From Azohydromonas caseinilytica (GTDB lineage Bacteria; Pseudomonadota; Gammaproteobacteria; Burkholderiales; Burkholderiaceae_C): DNA of 64,000 nucleotides. Position numbers and translations under genes: made by a program. The stretch is taken from NCBI RefSeq assembly GCF_012927045.1, contig NZ_JABBFW010000005.1:124001-188000 (forward strand), read 5' to 3'. The notes under the pieces are model-generated. The model saw only the letters and a program-made list of their open reading frames with translations. It had not been told where the DNA came from and did not search any database. Shown piece after piece: positions 59,947-64,000 of the stretch (position 1 is its first letter; every line of letters begins with the position of its first letter).

Positions 59947-60005
59947 CCGCTCAAAGCGCCGGGGCGGCCGGGCGCCTCAGGCCCGGGGCCGCGCCGGGTC
60001 GGGCT

Positions 60006-60797
60006 TCACCGGGTGGGCGGCACCGTGGCGCTCGGATCGAAGGCCAGGACACCGCGTCCGACCATCAGCGGCCGGCCCGCCTCGTCGCCGCCTTCCACGC
60101 CCACGTCGAAAGTGAAGGCATGGTCGGCCAGCTCCGACACCGGGCCGGGATAGCTCACCTCCAGCCGCGGCAGGCCGACGTGGTTGATGCGGACCTCCAG
60201 GCTCTGGGTGTTCAGCGTGGCGCGGTCCATTTCCAGCAGCACCGTGAAGCCGATGCTGGCGCCGTCCACGGTCGTGACGTTGCCCGAGGCCGTGAACTGC
60301 AGCGTCCCGGTGACGACCTGGTGGGTCAGTTCGGCCACGACCTCGTCGCGGGCGCCGGAGGCCGCGGCAATTTGCGCGGGCGTGGATCGGGACACGGCCG
60401 GGGACGAGGCCAGCGCGGTGCCGCCGGTCTGGAACATCGGCCCCAGGTCCATGCTGTTGAACACGCCCAGCTGCTTGCCGGTGAGCTGTTCCAGGATGCG
60501 GCGGATGGTGTGCGCCTGCAGGGTGGGCGTGACGGTGGCCTGGCGCCGCTCGCCGGCGTCAATGACCTGCAGCGTGCCCTGAGCCCGCGCCGTGGCGGCC
60601 AGCCCAGTGTTGCCCCGCACCGCCGCCGCGGCCCGGCCCGCGGCCGAGATGTGCACCGACACGGCGGCATGGGCCTGGCTGGTGGGCGAGGCCAGCGTGG
60701 ACTGCTCGGTGGCTACGCGCGGCGTTTCCCGGCCATTGGGCTGTACGCCCGCAGTCTGGGCCACGACCGACTGCAGACCCGCACTGGCGATCTTCAT
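60006..60797 (-). CDS. Protein of unknown function with Pseudomonas/Shewanella-like relatives
   Basis: 263 residues, no signal peptide or membrane helix. A low-complexity Ala/Thr/Ser N-terminal half (1-115) precedes IRRILEQLTGKQLGVF and a C-terminal beta-rich region (LQFTASGNVTTVDGASIGF, LLEMDRATLNT, FTFDVGVEGG, GRGVLAFD). This order recalls a family of longer unknown proteins in Pseudomonas and Shewanella that end in a D-x-NGDG-type calcium-like loop. Here the chain stops right after the LAFD block. The ATG at 60797 has GGAGGG at 5 nt. Function unknown. Confidence 0.7.
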   Translation of the reverse strand: MKIASAGLQSVVAQTAGVQPNGRETPRVATEQSTLASPTSQAHAAVSVHISAAGRAAAAVRGNTGLAATARAQGTLQVIDAGERRQATVTPTLQAHTIRRILEQLTGKQLGVFNSMDLGPMFQTGGTALASSPAVSRSTPAQIAAASGARDEVVAELTHQVVTGTLQFTASGNVTTVDGASIGFTVLLEMDRATLNTQSLEVRINHVGLPRLEVSYPGPVSELADHAFTFDVGVEGGDEAGRPLMVGRGVLAFDPSATVPPTR

Positions 60798-60967
60798 GGG
60801 CTCCCTCCGTTCGCAAATTGTTAAGCACTTGTGAACTGAGGTAACGGCACTTTCTGCGCAATATTGAGCGCTTTGTGTGGCCGACCACACCGCACCAAGG
60901 CCGTGCATGTGCTTGGCGGAAGAAGCCCAAGAGGAGTTCAGGCGGCCAAAGGAGCCGCCTCGGCCGG

Positions 60968-61300
60968 TCAGCCGGTGATCATCAGCTGGTTGTCCACCGA
61001 CTTCACGCCGTCGATGGCGCGCGCCATGGCCTCCGCCTTCTGGCGTGCCGCGAAGGTCTTCACCTCGCCCTTGAGGCGCACGAAGCCCTGCGTGGAGTCC
61101 ACGTTGATCTTGAAGGCGCTCAGGTCGGAGTCAGCGGCGAACTTGGCCTTCAGCTCCGTGACGATCTTGGCGTCGTCCACCGCCTGGCCGACGGTGCGGT
61201 GCGGGGCGCCGTCGGTCCGGTCCGGGCTGCCGGCCAGGGTGCCGCAGCCGGCGAGAAAGGCACTGGCCACCAGCGCGGGGATCAGGAGCTGCTTCTTCAT
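60968..61300 (-). CDS. BON-domain lipoprotein
   Basis: 110 residues. Lipoprotein signal with lipobox LAGC (lipidated Cys about residue 19), then one BON domain (about 43-108: DDAKIVTELKAKFAADSDL, then VRLKGEVKTFAARQKAEAMA). Such proteins associate with the outer membrane and phospholipids and are often stress-induced. The ATG at 61300 follows GGAGG. It is 100 bp beyond the gudD-like stop and may have its own promoter. Confidence 0.88.
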   Translation of the reverse strand: MKKQLLIPALVASAFLAGCGTLAGSPDRTDGAPHRTVGQAVDDAKIVTELKAKFAADSDLSAFKINVDSTQGFVRLKGEVKTFAARQKAEAMARAIDGVKSVDNQLMITG

Positions 61301-61400
61301 GGGTCCTCCGTAAGGGTCCTGTTGATGGGATGCCGCGCCCGGGCCGCCCCGCAGGGCGCCACGCGGCGGGCGGTCTCCCATGGCAAGCCGCGTGCCCCGC

Positions 61401-62699
61401 TCAGAACCTCGGGCTCTTCCCGCTGAAGTCCGGCTGGTACTTGCGCATCTGCTTGAGGTCGTCGCGGTTGCGCACGCCGCAGCTCAGGTACTGCTCGTGC
61501 AGGCGTGCCAGCGCCGCGCGGTCCAGCTCCACGCCCAGGCCGGGCTTGCCCGGGACCGCCACCGCGCCGTCCTCGAAGGCAATGCGCCCGCCGGCGATGA
61601 CTTCCTCCTCCTGCCAGGGATAGTGCGTGTCGCAGGCGTGGCTGACGTTGGGCACGGCGGCGGCCACGTGCGTCATCGCCATCAGGCTGATGCCCAGGTG
61701 CGAGTTGCTGTGCATGGACAGGCCCAGGTCGAAGACTTCGCACATGCGCCCAAGCGCCTGCGTGGCGCGCAGGCCGCCCCAGTAGTGGTGGTCGGACAGC
61801 ACGATCCGCACGCCCCGGCCCAGTTCCACGTTGCGCCGGAACTCCTCCATGGTCGTGACGACCATGTTGGTCGCCAGCGGCGACTTGCAGTGCTTGGCCA
61901 GCACCGTCATGCCTTCCAGCGTGGGCGTCGGGTCCTCGTAGTATTCCAGCAGCTCGTCCAGCTCCTCGGCGGCCTGGATGCAGGTTTCCAGCGACCAGTT
62001 GGCGTTGGGGTCCAGGCGCAGCGGGTGCTTGGGGAAGGCCTCGCGCAGCGCGCGCATGGTGGCGATCTCGTGCGCGGGCTCGAACACGCCGCCTTTGACC
62101 TTGATGCTCTGGAAGCCGTAGAGCTCCACCATGCGCCGGGCCTGCGCCACCATCTGCTCGGGGCTCAAGCCCTCGCCCCAGGCGTCGGGCGCATACGGCT
62201 TCTCGATGTGCTCGGCGAACTTGTAGAAGAGATAAGCGCTGTAGGGCACGGCCTTGCGCACCGCGCCGCCGAGCAGGTCCACCACCGGTGCGTTGAGCAG
62301 CTGGCCCTGCAGGTCCAGCATCGCCACCTCGAAGGCGCTGGTCACCTTAGCCGCGTTCTTGGCCGTGTGCGAGCCCGGCGCCAGCGTGAACTCCACCGCG
62401 CCCGCGTTGAGCGCCGCCGCAGCGGCCGGCTTGAAGGCGGCGCGCACGCGCTGCTCCATCTCGTTGAGGTCGAAGGGCGACAGGCCCTGCAGCAGCGGCT
62501 TGGCCGTCTCCAGCGCGCGCAGCATGGGCTCGTCGCCATAGGTCTCGCCCAGGCCGACGCGGCCGTCGCTGGTCTCGATCTCGACGATGGCGCGCAGCGC
62601 CCAGGGCTCGTGGATGCCGCTGGCGTTCAGCAGCGGGCCGTCGCGGAAGGCGATGGGCGTGATGCGGACGTGCCGGATGAGGTTGTCGCGGTGCTTCAT
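61401..62699 (-). CDS. Glucarate dehydratase-like enolase-superfamily enzyme
   Basis: 432 residues. Enolase superfamily, GlucD subgroup: KVKGGVF (the K-x-K base), DPNANW with a metal ligand, YEDPTPT, SDHHYWGGL and the catalytic His in SMHSNSHLGIS. It would dehydrate D-glucarate (or L-idarate) to 5-keto-4-deoxyglucarate. Some paralogues (GudX type) have altered specificity, so the substrate is not certain. Downstream of a Bug receptor and LacI-type regulator on the same strand, consistent with a sugar-diacid operon. Confidence 0.88.
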   Translation of the reverse strand: MKHRDNLIRHVRITPIAFRDGPLLNASGIHEPWALRAIVEIETSDGRVGLGETYGDEPMLRALETAKPLLQGLSPFDLNEMEQRVRAAFKPAAAAALNAGAVEFTLAPGSHTAKNAAKVTSAFEVAMLDLQGQLLNAPVVDLLGGAVRKAVPYSAYLFYKFAEHIEKPYAPDAWGEGLSPEQMVAQARRMVELYGFQSIKVKGGVFEPAHEIATMRALREAFPKHPLRLDPNANWSLETCIQAAEELDELLEYYEDPTPTLEGMTVLAKHCKSPLATNMVVTTMEEFRRNVELGRGVRIVLSDHHYWGGLRATQALGRMCEVFDLGLSMHSNSHLGISLMAMTHVAAAVPNVSHACDTHYPWQEEEVIAGGRIAFEDGAVAVPGKPGLGVELDRAALARLHEQYLSCGVRNRDDLKQMRKYQPDFSGKSPRF

Positions 62700-62720
62700 G
62701 GAGTTTGTGGTGCTTACTGA

Positions 62721-62801
62721 CCCGTTCGCCCTGAGGTATCGAAGGGCGAATCCGGGAGGCTGCAGCGCCCGCCCGTGCTTCGATACCTCAGCACGAACGG
62801 G
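62721..62801. repeat. Inverted pair of REP-like hairpins between Bug and gudD-like genes
   Basis: Arms 62721-62744 and 62778-62801 are inverted copies (22 of 24 matching). Each forms its own hairpin around the same 10-nt loop: TTCGCCCT/AGGGCGAA (62725-62750) and CGTGCT/AGCACG (62774-62795). The sequence type (CGTTCG-CCTGAG-TCGAAG) is a dispersed intergenic repeat I recall from Comamonadaceae. Confidence 0.8.
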
Positions 62802-62834
62802 CTATCAGAGTGCGTAGTTCGGTAGACGGTTGGT

Positions 62835-63809
62835 TCACTCCGCGCTGGCGCCGGTCTTCTTGACCAGCGCGCCCAGGCGCGGGATGTCGCTGCGCATCAG
62901 CGCGGCCAGCTGCTCGGGGCCGCCGCCGACGACCTCCATGCCGAACTGCTGTTCCAGCTTGGACTTCAGCTCCGGCGTCTGCAGCACCTTGGCGATCTCG
63001 GTGGACAGGCGCTGCACCACCTCCCTGGGCGTGCCCTTGGGCGCGTACACCGCCTGCCACGACACGAGGTTGAAGCCGGGCATGCCGGCCTCGGCCATGG
63101 TGGGCACCTCCGGCGCCAGCACCGAGCGCTTCTGCGAGGTCACGGCCAGCACTTTCAGCTTGCCGCCCTTGGCCAGTGGCAGGCCGGCGGTGAGCTGGTC
63201 GAACAGGAAGGGCACGTTGCCCGCCACCACGTCCTGCAGCGCCTGCGGGCTGCCCTTGTAGGGCACGTGCGTCATGGGCACGCCCAGCGTGTCGGCCAGC
63301 AGCGCGCCGGTGAGGTGCGTGGAGGTGCCGGCGCCGGACGAGGCGTAGGAGGCCTCCTTGGGATGCTTCCTGATCCAGGCCACGAGCTCCTGCACCGAGT
63401 TCACGCCCAGCGCCGGGTTGACCATCAGCGCGTTGGGCACGTAGGCGATGAGGCTGACCGGCTCGAAGTCCTTGACCGGGTCGTAGGGCAGGCTCTTGTA
63501 GAGCGTGGCGTTGATGGCGTGCGTGCTGATGGTGCCGCCGATGAGCGTGTAGCCGTCCGGCGCGGCCTTGGCCACCGCCGTCACGCCGATGACGCCGCCC
63601 GCGCCGGCGCGGTTGTCCACCACCACCGTCTGCTTCAGCGCCGCCTGCAGCCCCTGCGCCACGGTGCGCGCCACCACGTCGGTGGAACCGCCCGGCGCGA
63701 AGGGCACGACCCAGGTGATGGGCTTGCTCGGATAGCCCTGCGCCAGCGAGCCGCCGCACAGGGCGGCGGCGAGCGGCAGGGCGAGAAGGAAGCGGCGCGG
63801 AAGGGTCAT
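62835..63809 (-). CDS. Bug-family periplasmic solute receptor (TctC-like)
   Basis: 324 residues. Signal peptide TLPRRFLLALPLAAALCGGSLAQG, then KPITWVVPFAPGGSTDVVAR, RAGAGGVIG, YASSGAGTSTHLTGALL and HVPYKGSPQALQDVVAGNVPFLFD. The ATG at 63809 is chosen because it starts the signal peptide; a longer frame to 63908 would translate both operator palindromes. Together with the gudD-like gene it probably captures a sugar diacid. It is only distantly similar to the Bug protein at 56.9 kb. Confidence 0.92.
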   Translation of the reverse strand: MTLPRRFLLALPLAAALCGGSLAQGYPSKPITWVVPFAPGGSTDVVARTVAQGLQAALKQTVVVDNRAGAGGVIGVTAVAKAAPDGYTLIGGTISTHAINATLYKSLPYDPVKDFEPVSLIAYVPNALMVNPALGVNSVQELVAWIRKHPKEASYASSGAGTSTHLTGALLADTLGVPMTHVPYKGSPQALQDVVAGNVPFLFDQLTAGLPLAKGGKLKVLAVTSQKRSVLAPEVPTMAEAGMPGFNLVSWQAVYAPKGTPREVVQRLSTEIAKVLQTPELKSKLEQQFGMEVVGGGPEQLAALMRSDIPRLGALVKKTGASAE

Positions 63810-63852
63810 GGCACAGGCTTTCAGAACAACAGCCACCACGGCTTGCAGCCAC

Positions 63853-63891
63853 GGTAGCGCTACCAAATGAAAGTGTGATGGTAGCGCTACC
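63853..63891 (-). promoter_or_regulatory. Twin LacI-family operators
   Basis: The perfect 12-bp palindrome GGTAGCGCTACC occurs twice (63853-63864 and 63880-63891), 27 bp centre to centre, 44 bp upstream of the Bug start. The central CG palindrome form is typical of LacI/GalR-family sites. The gene next upstream encodes such a regulator. Confidence 0.85.
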
Positions 63892-63940
63892 GAAGATGAT
63901 GAGACCAAGGGTTTTCCTAACCTGGAAAGGTTCTAAGGCT

Positions 63941-64000
63941 TCAGGTGCTCTCGCGCTGGATGACGCTGAAGCCCACGTCGATCACCTTCCCCGCCACCTC
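63941..64000 (-). CDS. LacI-family transcriptional regulator (C-terminal end only)
   Basis: The last 19 codons and stop of a gene entering from the window edge: IDVGFSVIQREST at the C-terminus is the usual ending of LacI/GalR-family regulators (IDVGF-x-x-x-x-REST). It lies 132 bp upstream of the Bug start on the same strand. The two palindromic operators lie between them, so it probably regulates the Bug-gudD genes. Confidence 0.75.
   Translation of the reverse strand, partial: EVAGKVIDVGFSVIQREST

Noticed and set aside
62835..63908. Longer Bug protein starting at 63908
   Set aside because: It would translate both operator palindromes and bury the signal peptide 33 residues in. The ATG at 63809 starts the signal peptide directly.

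Overview
The window is a gene-dense, high-GC stretch of a betaproteobacterial chromosome. The gene content and order (accBC-prmA, rplU-rpmA-obgE-proB, pilBCD-coaE, System II resB-ccsB, msrPQ, two periplasmic Bug receptors, a double-length UvrA) point to Burkholderiales, most likely Comamonadaceae. This assignment rests on recalled family and synteny knowledge, not on a database search. Almost everything is core housekeeping. I see no prophage, insertion sequence or CRISPR array.

Layout. 1-9.05 kb (+): tail of an upstream gene, TonB-like protein, aroE, mtgA, a conserved unknown, a TlpA-like thioredoxin, accB-accC, prmA, a DUF3426 zinc-ribbon membrane protein and a PfkB kinase. 9.1-16.3 kb (-): a Lys/Ala-rich histone-H1-like protein, nrdB, nrdA, ampD, a small PP0621-type protein and a YpjD-like membrane protein. 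16.4-27.9 kb: ffh and ftsY convergent on a shared terminator, tRNA-Met, a pabB-pabC fusion, miaB, two small unknown genes, hemA-prfA-prmC, an outer-membrane-like protein, grxD-ubiX. 28.5-36 kb: transglycosylase and proS, divergent rppH, then rplU-rpmA-obgE-proB (-), ispB (+) and tRNA-Pro. 36-41 kb (+): pilB, pilC, pilD, coaE, yacG. 41-50.2 kb: groESL behind a CIRCE operator, engB, cytochrome c4, resB-ccsB, msrPQ. 50.3-56 kb (-): tandem UvrA. 56-64 kb: a receiver-only response regulator, a Bug receptor next to a malonyl-CoA synthetase, a CWC protein, an unknown protein, a BON lipoprotein, and a glucarate-dehydratase/Bug/LacI catabolic cluster with twin operators.

Genes that work together: accB/accC (acetyl-CoA carboxylase biotin half); nrdA/nrdB with a promoter embedded in paired NrdR boxes plus a DnaA box; ffh/ftsY (SRP targeting); hemA-prfA-prmC (tetrapyrrole entry and release-factor methylation); pilBCD (type IV pilus); cytochrome c4 with resB-ccsB (cytochrome c maturation); msrPQ (periplasmic methionine sulfoxide repair); LacI-Bug-GudD (probable sugar-diacid catabolism).

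The most notable sequence-level observations are: pilD has no ATG/GTG/TTG upstream of its first conserved motif but has a CTG with an ideally placed Shine-Dalgarno; two genes have a -10 box exactly 7 nt before ATG and may give leaderless mRNAs; a hairpin repeat pair at 62.7 kb has compensatory stem changes; the msrQ 3' end and stop codon come from a REP-like repeat; zapD is missing between coaE and yacG; and the H1-like gene carries an 83-nt repeat with one mismatch. I did not find a convincing new multi-gene system.
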